The notes under the pieces were generated by a model. That model searched no databases, had not been told where the DNA came from, and saw nothing but the letters and a program-made list of their open reading frames with translations. This document shows, one piece after another, positions 18,487-27,184 of a stretch of 64,000 nucleotides of DNA. Each line of letters starts with the position of its first letter. Position 1 is the stretch's first letter. Source of the DNA: Wansuia hejianensis (lineage in GTDB: Bacteria > Bacillota > Clostridia > Lachnospirales > Lachnospiraceae); contig NZ_CP060635.1 of the NCBI RefSeq assembly GCF_014337215.1, positions 2,493,501 through 2,557,500 on the forward strand, written 5' to 3'. The translations under genes were made by a program, and so were the position numbers.

Positions 18487-19151
18487 ATCCGTCCCACCTT
18501 TCTGTTTTTTTGTTCCAGCATATTTACGAAAAGCAGGATCACGGCCGAAATTGCCAGGTTAACCATTACCCACCGGAACGCTCCCGCTTCGTTATCTGTC
18601 CTCCACAGCTGATAGACCGTGGTTGAAATAGTCGCCGTCCTGCCAGGCACATACCCGATCAGCATGCTGGTAGCCCCGTATTCTCCCAGCGCCCTGGCAA
18701 AAGCCAGGACAGTTCCCGCCAGAATGCCCTGCCTGCAGGCAGGCATCCGTATCCGCCAGAAAATATAAGAATTGGATAGCCCCAGCGTCTGGCCGGAATA
18801 GGCCAGGTTCACGTCAAAGCTCTCAAAGGCTCCTCTGGCTGTCCGGTACATAAGCGGAAAAGCCACCACCGCGGCCGCTGCAATTCCTCCGTACCAGGTC
18901 ATCGCAAACTGGATCCCGGCCTTTGACAGCAGGATTCCCAGCGGTCTCTTCGGCCCTAACAGCAACAGGAGAAAATATCCGCAGACCGTTGGCGGAAGTA
19001 CCAGGGGAAGCGTAAGCGCCACATCCAGAAGCCCCTTCAGCGCCCTGGGCAGCTTCGCCGCATAGTAGGCCGCAAATATGCCGGTAAAAAACACAATCAC
19101 ACAGGCTGCCGACGCTATCCTGAGGGAATTCCAAAGAGGATACCAATCCAT
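18483..19151 (-). CDS. modB: Molybdate ABC transporter permease
   Basis: This 222-residue membrane protein has about five to six hydrophobic segments. It carries the ABC-contact EAA-type motif ARALGEYGATSMLIG near residue 150, as in ModB. It lies between modA and modC in a three-gene transport operon with a 33-base gap to modA. Confidence 0.92.
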   Translation of the reverse strand: MDWYPLWNSLRIASAACVIVFFTGIFAAYYAAKLPRALKGLLDVALTLPLVLPPTVCGYFLLLLLGPKRPLGILLSKAGIQFAMTWYGGIAAAAVVAFPLMYRTARGAFESFDVNLAYSGQTLGLSNSYIFWRIRMPACRQGILAGTVLAFARALGEYGATSMLIGYVPGRTATISTTVYQLWRTDNEAGAFRWVMVNLAISAVILLFVNMLEQKNRKVGRI

Positions 19152-19184
19152 AACTTCTCACCTCCGTGTTCCTGTATCCGGCTC

Positions 19185-20027
19185 TCAGCCTTCGATTCTG
19201 GAAAATCCCACCGTCTTAAATATATCCATGCATTCATCAGTCTGAAGAAAATCCAGAAAAGCTTCAGCTTCCTCCGGATACCGGCTGTTCTTCATGACAG
19301 CCGCCGGGTAAATCACCTGCCCGCACATCTGTGCCGTAGCGGAGTCCACCACCTTCAGATCCGCAGAATATGCGTCCGTACAATAAATGATTCCACAATC
19401 CACACTGCCCTCAGAAATCTGAGTGGTTACTTCTTTTACATTGCTTCCATAGGAAATCACACCGCCGGCTGCCAGCTCTTCTTCGTTCAATCCGTAATAT
19501 TGCAGTATTTTCTGCGTGTACTGCCCCACCGGAACATCGCTGTTGCCCATGGCCATCAGCACGCTTCCGTCCCTAAGCGCCGCCGCCAGATCGTCAAAAC
19601 CTGCCAGCTCCGCGGTATTGACCTCATTCACGCAGAGAGTGACCTTATTTTCCAGAATATCCACTCTGGTCCCCTCCCGCACAAAATCCAGCCCTTCTGT
19701 ATTCACCTCAGGGGAAGCAGCGCTGTCCAGCTGGTTCATTTGCTTCTGTCCCGCTGATAGAAACAGATCACAGCCCGCCCCCTCCTGAATCTGTGTCTTC
19801 AGTGTTCCGGAGGAATCAAAATTAAACACCAGATGAACTTCCGGACGCTTCTCCGCATACAGGGAACTGATCTCTGTGAGCGTCTCTGTCATAGATGCCG
19901 CCGCAAAAACAGTGAGTTCCACCTTCGCAGGAGAATCCGGACTCGGATTCTCCCCATCCGTACCGCATGAGACAAGCCCCAGGGACATCAGAACGGCCAG
20001 AAATACCGCCGTTATCTTCTTTTTCAT
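19185..20027 (-). CDS. modA: Molybdate-binding lipoprotein
   Basis: The 280-residue protein starts MKKKITAVFLAVLMSLGLVSC, a lipoprotein signal with Cys21 as the anchor. The mature part shows the ModA features TVFAAASMTETL and a FDSSGTL anion-binding loop. The ATG at 20027 has AAAGGAG about 7 bases upstream; a longer frame reaching 20117 would run through the operator region and was rejected. It leads the leftward mod-moa operon. Confidence 0.92.
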   Translation of the reverse strand: MKKKITAVFLAVLMSLGLVSCGTDGENPSPDSPAKVELTVFAAASMTETLTEISSLYAEKRPEVHLVFNFDSSGTLKTQIQEGAGCDLFLSAGQKQMNQLDSAASPEVNTEGLDFVREGTRVDILENKVTLCVNEVNTAELAGFDDLAAALRDGSVLMAMGNSDVPVGQYTQKILQYYGLNEEELAAGGVISYGSNVKEVTTQISEGSVDCGIIYCTDAYSADLKVVDSATAQMCGQVIYPAAVMKNSRYPEEAEAFLDFLQTDECMDIFKTVGFSRIEG

Positions 20028-20115
20028 TGGTATTCTCCTTTCAAAAAAATGCTGGCAGAATATGGATTTACATACTCCGCCACTCCCGAGGTTATTTTGT
20101 GAAACTTCGGAGTAC

Positions 20116-20166
20116 ACTCAGGAGTATAGCAAGATTTTAAAGGTTTTACAAGGTATACTCCTGAGT
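20116..20166. promoter_or_regulatory. Inverted repeat between modA and xdhC-like gene
   Basis: ACTCAGGAGTATA at 20116-20128 is repeated as its exact reverse complement at 20154-20166, with 25 bases between. It stands in the short divergent region between modA and the XdhC-like gene. It could be a binding site for a molybdate- or substrate-sensing regulator. It is not followed by a T run, so it is not a terminator. Confidence 0.6.
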
Positions 20167-20263
20167 ATGGCTTTATAGCTGTTTCTTATCTGGTCAAAAA
20201 CAGATCTGCCTGTTACAATGTATTTTAGACATATCGCAATTAAGATTTCCGGGAGGTATAAGG

Positions 20264-21292
20264 ATGCTGGAATTTTGGCAGCGGGTTGCAGAATGCAATC
20301 CCAATCATCAGAATAAGGTATTGACAGCTCTGGACCCGGAGCTGTCCGGTGAGAAAGCTTTGTTTTCTAACGGCCGGCTGATCTGGGAGTCCCATAAAGA
20401 TGGTTTTTTTTCCGTTCACCAGAAGGAAATCTCTGCGCTCACCGGATGCGGTCTTCGCCTGGTGGACGGAAAGCAGGTTTTCTGTGACTTTCTGAGCGGC
20501 GAAAAAATGCTGGTGGTCTGCGGCGCAGGACACGTCTCCATTCCTGTGATTCAAATGGGCAAAATACTGGGCTACTGTGTAACCGTTTTGGAAGACCGTC
20601 CCGTATTCGCGGATAACGCCAGGAGGACAGGCGCGGACCGGGTGATTTGCAAACCTTTTGAACAGGGGCTTAGGGAGATATCCGGAGGAAAGGATACTTT
20701 TTTTATCATCCTGACACGGGGGCATCGTTACGACCAGACTTGCCTGGAGATCATCGCGGCGAAAGAGCATGCCTATATAGGTATGATCGGCAGCCGTTCC
20801 CGTACCGCCAGGGTAAAGGAGGCGCTCATTGAAAAGGGCGTAGACCCCGGGACCCTGGAACGGGTATATACACCCATCGGCCTGGATATCGGCGCGGAGA
20901 CTCCGGAAGAAATCGCAGTCGCTATCATGGCCGAAATCGTTCAGGTGAAAAACAAAACCGGCCGGAAAGGCGGTTATCCAAGAGAGATCCTTCAGGCTGT
21001 CCTGGAGCCGTCCCGGGCTTTAACCGAAAAAATCCTGGCTACTATAGTATCCAGGAAAGGGTCCGCACCCAGAGAGGTGGGTACAAAAATGCTGATCTAC
21101 AGGGACGGAACAACTGTCGGAACAATTGGCGGAGGCTGTCTGGAGGCTGATGTACGCCAGGCAGCTCTCCGCCTTCTCTCCAGGGCGAATTCAAAATCAT
21201 GCCTCTATCACGCTGATCTGACAGGCAAAGACGCCGAAACCGAGGGAATGGTCTGCGGCGGCGTCATTGACGTATTGCTGGAGGCCCTGTGA
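20264..21292 (+). CDS. XdhC/CoxI-family molybdenum hydroxylase accessory protein
   Basis: The 342-residue protein carries two XdhC modules. A Rossmann domain lies at about 80-225 (VVCGAGHVSIP, GMIGSRSR, PIGLDIGAETPEEIAVAI). A CoxI domain lies at about 240-342 (STIVSRKGSAPREVG-like stretch, GTIGGGCLEADV, and CGGVIDVL at the end). In classical XdhC the CoxI domain comes first, so the order is reversed here. XdhC binds molybdenum cofactor and loads a sulfurated form into xanthine-dehydrogenase-type enzymes. It diverges from modA and ends 1 base from the convergent plsY stop. Confidence 0.88.
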   Translation: MLEFWQRVAECNPNHQNKVLTALDPELSGEKALFSNGRLIWESHKDGFFSVHQKEISALTGCGLRLVDGKQVFCDFLSGEKMLVVCGAGHVSIPVIQMGKILGYCVTVLEDRPVFADNARRTGADRVICKPFEQGLREISGGKDTFFIILTRGHRYDQTCLEIIAAKEHAYIGMIGSRSRTARVKEALIEKGVDPGTLERVYTPIGLDIGAETPEEIAVAIMAEIVQVKNKTGRKGGYPREILQAVLEPSRALTEKILATIVSRKGSAPREVGTKMLIYRDGTTVGTIGGGCLEADVRQAALRLLSRANSKSCLYHADLTGKDAETEGMVCGGVIDVLLEAL

Positions 21293-21293
21293 T

Positions 21294-21908
21294 CTATTTC
21301 CCACGCCGCAGCCGTTTTAAAAGGTCGATCTGCGGTTCGGTTCCTGTAGGTATATTCTTAAGCCCAGGATAATGCCGGATCAACATCAGGAGCGCCAGCA
21401 CCGCTGCAATTATCCCGGCCTCAGCACCATAGATCCCAAACGCGGGAAACAGAAATACCGCTGGAATCATCACGGCGCCGACAGGAAGATACTTTGTTAA
21501 TATCACTCCAACCAGGCCTGCAATGCAGGCCAAAAGTCCCCAGAGAGGCGAAATACAGACCAGAGCCGCGCAGGTACAGGCAACTCCTTTACCGCCCCGG
21601 AACTTGTGCCAGGCAGGAAAATTATGCCCTGTAACACAGCCCAGGCCGCTGTACAGAGCCGCCGGCAGCTGCATGGACGGGAACAAGAGAAAACGGCAGG
21701 CAAGACAGGCCAGCAACGTCTTGCCCACATCCCCCGCCAGCACCAGAAGCCCGTCCCTGAAGCCATATTGTCTCATCATATTCGCCATCCCGGGATTCCC
21801 CGTTCCTACTCCAAAAGCGCTCTTTCCCGCCTTTTTCCTGGACAGCAGCTCTGCGGTCAGAAAATTCCCACACAGGTAACCTGCCAGAAAGCTAATCATT
21901 CTTTCCAT
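21294..21908 (-). CDS. plsY: Glycerol-3-phosphate acyltransferase, PlsY type
   Basis: The 204-residue membrane protein transfers acyl groups from acyl phosphate to glycerol 3-phosphate. Three PlsY motifs can be seen: GxGNPGxxN (GTGNPGMAN), GHNFPAWHKFRGGKGVA and a later RHYPGLKNI segment. Start at 21908 was preferred over an in-frame one 22 codons earlier, because MERMISFLAGYLCGNFL fits the first membrane helix. It could be a second copy alongside a housekeeping plsY elsewhere. Confidence 0.88.
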   Translation of the reverse strand: MERMISFLAGYLCGNFLTAELLSRKKAGKSAFGVGTGNPGMANMMRQYGFRDGLLVLAGDVGKTLLACLACRFLLFPSMQLPAALYSGLGCVTGHNFPAWHKFRGGKGVACTCAALVCISPLWGLLACIAGLVGVILTKYLPVGAVMIPAVFLFPAFGIYGAEAGIIAAVLALLMLIRHYPGLKNIPTGTEPQIDLLKRLRRGK

Positions 21909-22102
21909 ACCAATCGCTCCTTTTTTGTAAACTTTGTGGAACAGCGTAAGCTGTTCCCCCGCCCGGCAGGGCATGTATTACGGGATACCCTGTGGGTATA
22001 AGTATATCATAACCCAAGCAATAAATCCGGAATTCAGGGCAAAGAATCTTGCTTATTGACAGATGGAACCGGGAAATGAGCTCCGCCCCCCGAATATGAG
22101 GA

Positions 22103-22129
22103 AAAGCCGGGTGCTGCAGGCCCGGCTTT
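22103..22129 (-). terminator. Terminator after spoVAC
   Basis: Nine-base arms (22103-22111, 22121-22129) form a GC-rich hairpin just past the spoVAC stop. The flanking A/T runs are short. Confidence 0.7.
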
Positions 22130-22159
22130 GAAAAAATCGATTCATTTTAATAACCAGCC

Positions 22160-22633
22160 TCAGCCCCAGTAAAGCCCTGCCAGCTTCAGCACATAATAGG
22201 CGATTCCCAGCAGCCAGCTGACAAACACTCCATACAAGATCACTGGTCCCGCAATGGTAAAGATCTTAGCCCCTACGCCGAATACCTGTCCTTCTTTCTT
22301 GTATTCGATGGCAGGCGCAGCAACCGAATTTGCAAAACCGGTGATCGGCACCAATGCGCCCGCTCCGCCGAAGGTCACCAGTCTCTGGTACAGATTCAGT
22401 CCGGTAAACAGAGCGCTTAGAAAGACCAGTATCAGCGAACACCATGCTCCGGCATCATCCTTTGTCACGCCGTTGTTCATGGCTGTATTGAGGATAAACT
22501 GACCCAGTACGCAAATCAGCCCGCCCACTATGAATGCCTTGAGCATATTCAGCGGGAGATTCTGTTTAGGGGTTACCTGGTTGACAAACTGCTCATATTC
22601 TTTTTTCTTATCTTCACTGTGCAGACTTTCCAT
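22160..22633 (-). CDS. spoVAC: Stage V sporulation protein AC
   Basis: This 157-residue membrane protein of the dipicolinate channel has about four hydrophobic segments. It carries GGLICVLGQ and VPITGFANSVAAPAIEYKKEG-like SpoVAC signatures. In most spore formers it lies directly between spoVAB and spoVAD. Here spoVAB is 6 kb away and no spoVAD or spoVAE follows. CATACTA at 22657-22663 resembles a sigma-G -10 box but lacks a well-spaced -35. Confidence 0.9.
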   Translation of the reverse strand: MESLHSEDKKKEYEQFVNQVTPKQNLPLNMLKAFIVGGLICVLGQFILNTAMNNGVTKDDAGAWCSLILVFLSALFTGLNLYQRLVTFGGAGALVPITGFANSVAAPAIEYKKEGQVFGVGAKIFTIAGPVILYGVFVSWLLGIAYYVLKLAGLYWG

Positions 22634-22918
22634 TGGTCATAACCATCCTTTTTTCGTTAGTATGGTTAGTTTTCTCCGGAATTATACTGCCTTCTGATCC
22701 GTTCCCTGCAAACGTCCCCAGAATATCCCACTAGGACTGCGCCGGCTTCGGCAATTTTGTAATTTTATTCAATTATTTCTCACACAGCCAGACTATTCTT
22801 CAAGTATTACACACTGGTTTCCTCTGGAGGCAAAAATCTGCTCGAAAGCTTCCCGTCAGATGTCTAATACTCATATGTCATATACAAGAATACCTTTTAG
22901 GTATCAATACAATGAAGA
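22634..22918. other. Intergenic stretch upstream of spoVAC
   Basis: This stretch holds the spoVAC ribosome site region and AT-rich DNA. I see no gene or strong promoter other than the CATACTA box noted with spoVAC. Confidence 0.5.
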
Positions 22919-22957
22919 AGCCCTGTGCGGGCAGCTTTACCGCCGCCCGTACAGGGC
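22919..22957 (-). terminator. Terminator after the second UroD-like gene
   Basis: Fourteen-base arms (22919-22932 and 22944-22957) differ at one or two positions and form a strong hairpin 18 bases past the gene stop. Confidence 0.8.
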
Positions 22958-22974
22958 TCCCTTTGTATTTAGGA

Positions 22975-23973
22975 TTATTTAAAAACCTCTTTACTGTAAG
23001 CGTCGATTTCCTCGGATATGGCCTCATATACACCCGGGAAGGTACTGCAGTCGAGACCCTGGGATGCACTCGGTATGAAATAAAGCTTTCCATTCTCATC
23101 GCAGGCCCTCCTGACTTCCTGGCGGACTTTCTCACGGGTCCAGCCTGGGAAATCAACCTGCGCGCTGTCAATACCACCCATAAAAGTAATCTGTTTTCCG
23201 TACTTCTGAATCAGCTCCGGAATATTGTTGGATGTCATTACACCCTGCCAGATATCGATTCCCATTTCAATCATGTAGGGAACCAGAGTTGCCGCATAGG
23301 AATCAGAGTGATGCACGATCAGCTCCACGCCATTATCACGGTATCTCTTATAGATTCTCTTATAAGCAGGCAGAAGAAATTCTTCAAACATCTGGGGAGA
23401 GATGAATGTGGATCGCTGTGTCCCCCAGTCATCATGATGGAATACGGCATCCGGATGCAGTTTGGCGCAGACTACATCGGCATACTCAACTTCCCAGTCC
23501 GCCAGATAGTTAATCAGTTCCTTCATAGCCTCCGGCTCTTCGTAGAAATTCATCATTGTCTGAGGAATATCCATGAAATGATGCAGCTGTTCAAAGATTC
23601 CCGGCCACATCAGGCTGGCCACAAAATACTGGTCCCTGTCAACTTCCTGTACCTGTTTGATATAAGGCGCCCACTCCTCATCGGTATAATCCAGAGCCGG
23701 AGCATGCACGTGATCCCTCCACTGTGTGACGTCCTTCAGAACCAGATGCTCTTCATCATGCACCGGGAATTCTCCGGGCAGGCCTTCCGGCCAGGAAAAA
23801 GTGATTCCCCACGCATTCTTCGCGTTGATAACCCCCGGCTCCAGGACTGGTCCGTTATGCAGATCAAAGAACGGGCTTCCATAGATAATTTTCAAGAATT
23901 CATACTGATTCACAAAGCGGTCTGGGTTGCCTCCGTGTATTGTCTCCAGAAGATTCTGTTTAACTGTTAACAT
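22975..23973 (-). CDS. Uroporphyrinogen-decarboxylase-like methyltransferase
   Basis: The 332-residue UroD-superfamily protein starts after AAGGAGG. VHHSDSYAATL near residue 235, GVMTSNNIPE and FMGGIDSAQVDFP follow the pattern of anaerobic methyltransferases. It is clearly distant from the copy at 12.7 kb. It is encoded directly after an MFS transporter gene. Together with two PucR regulators this suggests uptake and demethylation (or another conversion) of a small organic compound. That is inference; no corrinoid protein or reactivase is encoded here. Confidence 0.8.
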   Translation of the reverse strand: MLTVKQNLLETIHGGNPDRFVNQYEFLKIIYGSPFFDLHNGPVLEPGVINAKNAWGITFSWPEGLPGEFPVHDEEHLVLKDVTQWRDHVHAPALDYTDEEWAPYIKQVQEVDRDQYFVASLMWPGIFEQLHHFMDIPQTMMNFYEEPEAMKELINYLADWEVEYADVVCAKLHPDAVFHHDDWGTQRSTFISPQMFEEFLLPAYKRIYKRYRDNGVELIVHHSDSYAATLVPYMIEMGIDIWQGVMTSNNIPELIQKYGKQITFMGGIDSAQVDFPGWTREKVRQEVRRACDENGKLYFIPSASQGLDCSTFPGVYEAISEEIDAYSKEVFK

Positions 23974-24051
23974 ATTCCTTCCTCCTTATTCATTGATTAT
24001 TTCATGCTTGTTCTCCGCTGCATGTTCCGGCAGGCAGAAACAGCTCTGTAA

Positions 24052-25251
24052 TTACTGTTCCACATATTCGCTGGGAAATTTTCTGTCCCTGATCGTCAGG
24101 ATGATTGACAAAACGGCTCCCACTCCCGCAGCGCCGATGGCATACGGCAGCAAAGCTGCGATTCCAGTGGTATTCAGCACTCCCTGCAGTATGGTACAGA
24201 CATATGTAGACAGGAACATCCCCAGCTGCCCGATTGCAGTGGTAAGCGAAACTGACCCTGATATCTTCACACCGGGAACAATCACTGTACACCGCATGAA
24301 GAAATAAGAAAATCCGTATCCATAGGCGGCTCCACAGAGCGTACACGCCACTCCGGCCACCGCTGCGTTGGGCGCCAGATACAGCATCAGGTAAGACAAG
24401 CAAATTCCCACATAGCCCAGCACGATGGTCGCACGTTTTAACTTGGCGTAAATAAATCCGAACAGGATACAAAGCACACAGCTTCCGACGGTTCCCAGTG
24501 AAGAGAGAATTGCCGCTGAGCTCTCATTTCCCAGGCCCCGCTCAAACACCAGCACGGCTACCTGGTAGAAAATCACCCCATATATCAGGTTATAAGCAAA
24601 GCAGGACAGCAGGAGTCCTATCTGATGTGACAGATACGGCTTTTTAGGAGTAACAGTCCCGCCGTTCTCCTGAACCTCCTCTTTGTCAGGAGGCGTCATC
24701 GGAATAAACAGAATCATCAGGATCAGGATCGGTACTGAAATCCAGTAAACCTTGAATACCTCTCTCCATCCATTAACGGCGAAGATACCTGCAACCACGC
24801 TGATCACTGCGCCGATACCCGCCATGGAAGCGTTGAAGAATCCCATCGCTTTCCCACGGGCGCCCTCGTCATCGAAAAGTTCTGCGATCAGGGCCATAGC
24901 CGTCGCATTAACAAAGCCCATGGCAACTCCGACCAGGATTCTCATGATGAGCATGTAATAAATATTATCGACGGCCGCCCCGAAGATAGAACCGACAGCA
25001 AACAGGATCATACTCACGATTAATATTGTCTTTTTGCTGAATTTGTAGAGCAGCTTCGCACAGGCCATAGCCGTGAATACCGAGAGAAATGCCGCTCCTG
25101 ACAGAATAAAATTGATGACGGTTGGATTCCCATAAGTCTTGAATAAATTATCCGCTATTGGAATAATGACCATATCCGCCATAATGGCAACATTTGAGAG
25201 AAATAATGCTATCAGGCACAGAATCATATGCCCTTTTCTCATTTTCTTCAT
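24052..25251 (-). CDS. Major facilitator superfamily transporter
   Basis: The 399-residue protein has about 12 hydrophobic segments and a central hydrophilic loop near residue 195-215. I start it at the ATG at 25251, which follows AGGAGGAGGG; the frame is open for another 55 codons but those are charged and lie in the divergent promoter region. The gene stands 78 bases before the UroD-like gene in the same direction, so substrate uptake for that enzyme is plausible. Substrate unknown. Confidence 0.85.
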   Translation of the reverse strand: MKKMRKGHMILCLIALFLSNVAIMADMVIIPIADNLFKTYGNPTVINFILSGAAFLSVFTAMACAKLLYKFSKKTILIVSMILFAVGSIFGAAVDNIYYMLIMRILVGVAMGFVNATAMALIAELFDDEGARGKAMGFFNASMAGIGAVISVVAGIFAVNGWREVFKVYWISVPILILMILFIPMTPPDKEEVQENGGTVTPKKPYLSHQIGLLLSCFAYNLIYGVIFYQVAVLVFERGLGNESSAAILSSLGTVGSCVLCILFGFIYAKLKRATIVLGYVGICLSYLMLYLAPNAAVAGVACTLCGAAYGYGFSYFFMRCTVIVPGVKISGSVSLTTAIGQLGMFLSTYVCTILQGVLNTTGIAALLPYAIGAAGVGAVLSIILTIRDRKFPSEYVEQ

Positions 25252-25634
25252 TGTGTTTACCCTCCTCCTAATATAGTTGCCCTTTCCCACGCGCATGGAA
25301 TGGATTGGAACCGCTCCGGTTCCTGTTATAAGTAAATAACTTCGTTCGCTGGTGCGAACATGACAGATCATGAACGCTGACCGATCCGCCTCGCGGCGGC
25401 TGTCTGCAGCTTTCATAGAGAATTATATGACATTGAGGCTGGCTAAACATCTTCAAATCAGGACGAAATTCCAGAAAATATTGGGATTTTCCGGGAACAA
25501 AGGGCTGATTAGCCATTGCTAATTGTCCTCTTTGACGTTTTATACATGCAAATTTTGCGCATTCGGCCAATTAAATTCGGTGGCCTCTTTTCCTAAAATA
25601 GATTAAAATAAGATGAGAGAAGGGGGTGTAATCC
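25252..25634. promoter_or_regulatory. Divergent control region between the MFS gene and the PucR regulators
   Basis: This 383-base gap holds both start regions. ATTAGCCATTGCTAAT at 25508-25523 is a perfect 6-base inverted repeat with a 4-base centre and may be a regulator site. An A/T-rich stretch just before 25621 is a possible promoter for the PucR gene. I see no ORF with a ribosome site. Confidence 0.4.
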
Positions 25635-27182
25635 TTGAATCTGAATCTGCAGATACTTTATGATGAATTTACCAATGTCCGGTCCTACCATTTTCCAGCC
25701 AGCTCTACCAAGCGGAAAATCACAACTTTTTCTTCCTATACGCCGGACCTCCAGCTTCGCCAGGACATCCTGTATCTGGTGCCCGAACCCATAGAGCCTG
25801 CGTTTCCGGATGGCGGGGAATATTTTTTCCTATACCTGACTCCTGATAACTGCCAGCGGGATTATGCCTGCAGGGGCAATTACCTGGAACTGATACAGAC
25901 TGAAAATTACGGTCTGCCCGAGGTTATTCGTGATCTTGAGAATGCATTCCTGAAATATGACCTCTGGGAGCAGGAACTCACAGACGCCCTCATGAAAAAG
26001 AAATCTATATCCTATCTGTGCCGGCTGGGTCAAAAAGTTTTCCAGAACCCCATACTGGTGCACAATCCGGAATATGAAATACTGGCTGCCGTGGAATCAG
26101 ATACCATTCACTTCACCTATACGGTCCGCGAACCACACACGAACCATCTGCAGGAGGCGCTGGTAAAAGACCTGATTTTCCGAAAAGATTATCTGGACAC
26201 CTTTAATTACACCTCTCCGGAATATTGGCTGGATGACGATGACGAAACTCTGAGCATCTACATGAATCTGTTTGACTATTCCAGAAAATATATCGGCAGG
26301 ATCATCATCGATGAGAACCAGAAATTCGGCTTCGGCACGGCGGCCCTACTGGTATTTTTTGTAAAATTCCTGGAAGCAACACTGCGGAATAACACAATAA
26401 AAAAACTGGATACATTGCAAATATTCAAGAACTCCTGCCTGGAACACCTCAGCGGGGTTTACTCTCTGCGCCGGGAAGAGCTGAAAACGGAGCTGCTGCT
26501 CTATGGATGGAAGCCTTTCGACGCCTATTTCTGCATCAACATCCAGGCACCTACCCAAAGCGTCAAGCTGCACGTAACGCCTTATGAAAGCCTGCTCTTC
26601 GACCACTATATACCGGATTGCCTGACCCTGAACTACCAGGACGAGCTGGTATTGATCTTCAACCTGACCAGGAGCAGTAAAACCAGAGAAGAGGAATGTG
26701 CCCAGATTGCCTATATTGTCCGGGAAAATCTGCTGAGCGCCGGCATCAGCACTGAATTTTCCGATTTCTTTGAGTTTCCCGCCTACTATAAGCAGGCAAA
26801 AGCTGCCCGCCTGACCGGCACGCGGCTCTACCCCACACAATGGCTGTTCAAATTTGAGAACGTGGCTCTGAAGCATGTCCTGATAAACGGGACGGATTCC
26901 CTACCCTTCCATGTACTGATGCCCGCCACCCTCAACAGCATTATAAAATATGACCAGCTTCACGGAACCGAATACTACCGCACCCTGAGGAATTTCGTAT
27001 TATATGACAAGAAAACGGCAGATGCCATTGAAGACCTGTACGTCCACCGCAGCACCTTTAAATCCCGCATGAAAAAAATCTCCGAAATGCTGGTCCTGAA
27101 TCTCAACGATCCCGACGTGGTATTTTACCTCAAAATCATCATACACCTGCTTGAAAGCGACGCAGAAAGGAGCAAGAGATAA
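25635..27182 (+). CDS. PucR-type transcriptional regulator (first of a tandem pair)
   Basis: The 515-residue protein starts with TTG at 25635 after AGGGGG. The last 60 residues form the PucR C-terminal helix-turn-helix (LYVHRSTFKSRMKKI), and the region before it has the YYRTLRNFVLYDKKTADA stretch seen in CdaR/PucR proteins. The N-terminal 400 residues show no domain I can name and probably sense a ligand. It diverges from the MFS-UroD operon and precedes a second, related gene by 2 bases. Confidence 0.8.
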   Translation: MNLNLQILYDEFTNVRSYHFPASSTKRKITTFSSYTPDLQLRQDILYLVPEPIEPAFPDGGEYFFLYLTPDNCQRDYACRGNYLELIQTENYGLPEVIRDLENAFLKYDLWEQELTDALMKKKSISYLCRLGQKVFQNPILVHNPEYEILAAVESDTIHFTYTVREPHTNHLQEALVKDLIFRKDYLDTFNYTSPEYWLDDDDETLSIYMNLFDYSRKYIGRIIIDENQKFGFGTAALLVFFVKFLEATLRNNTIKKLDTLQIFKNSCLEHLSGVYSLRREELKTELLLYGWKPFDAYFCINIQAPTQSVKLHVTPYESLLFDHYIPDCLTLNYQDELVLIFNLTRSSKTREEECAQIAYIVRENLLSAGISTEFSDFFEFPAYYKQAKAARLTGTRLYPTQWLFKFENVALKHVLINGTDSLPFHVLMPATLNSIIKYDQLHGTEYYRTLRNFVLYDKKTADAIEDLYVHRSTFKSRMKKISEMLVLNLNDPDVVFYLKIIIHLLESDAERSKR

Positions 27183-27184
27183 CC

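Noticed and set aside
16376..18612. Long plus-strand ORFs across the MoeA-like and modC genes
   Set aside because: Both are shadows of clear minus-strand genes with intact motifs.
22657..22680. Sigma-G promoter for spoVAC
   Set aside because: CATACTA fits the -10 box but the nearest GTATA is 18 bases away instead of 15.
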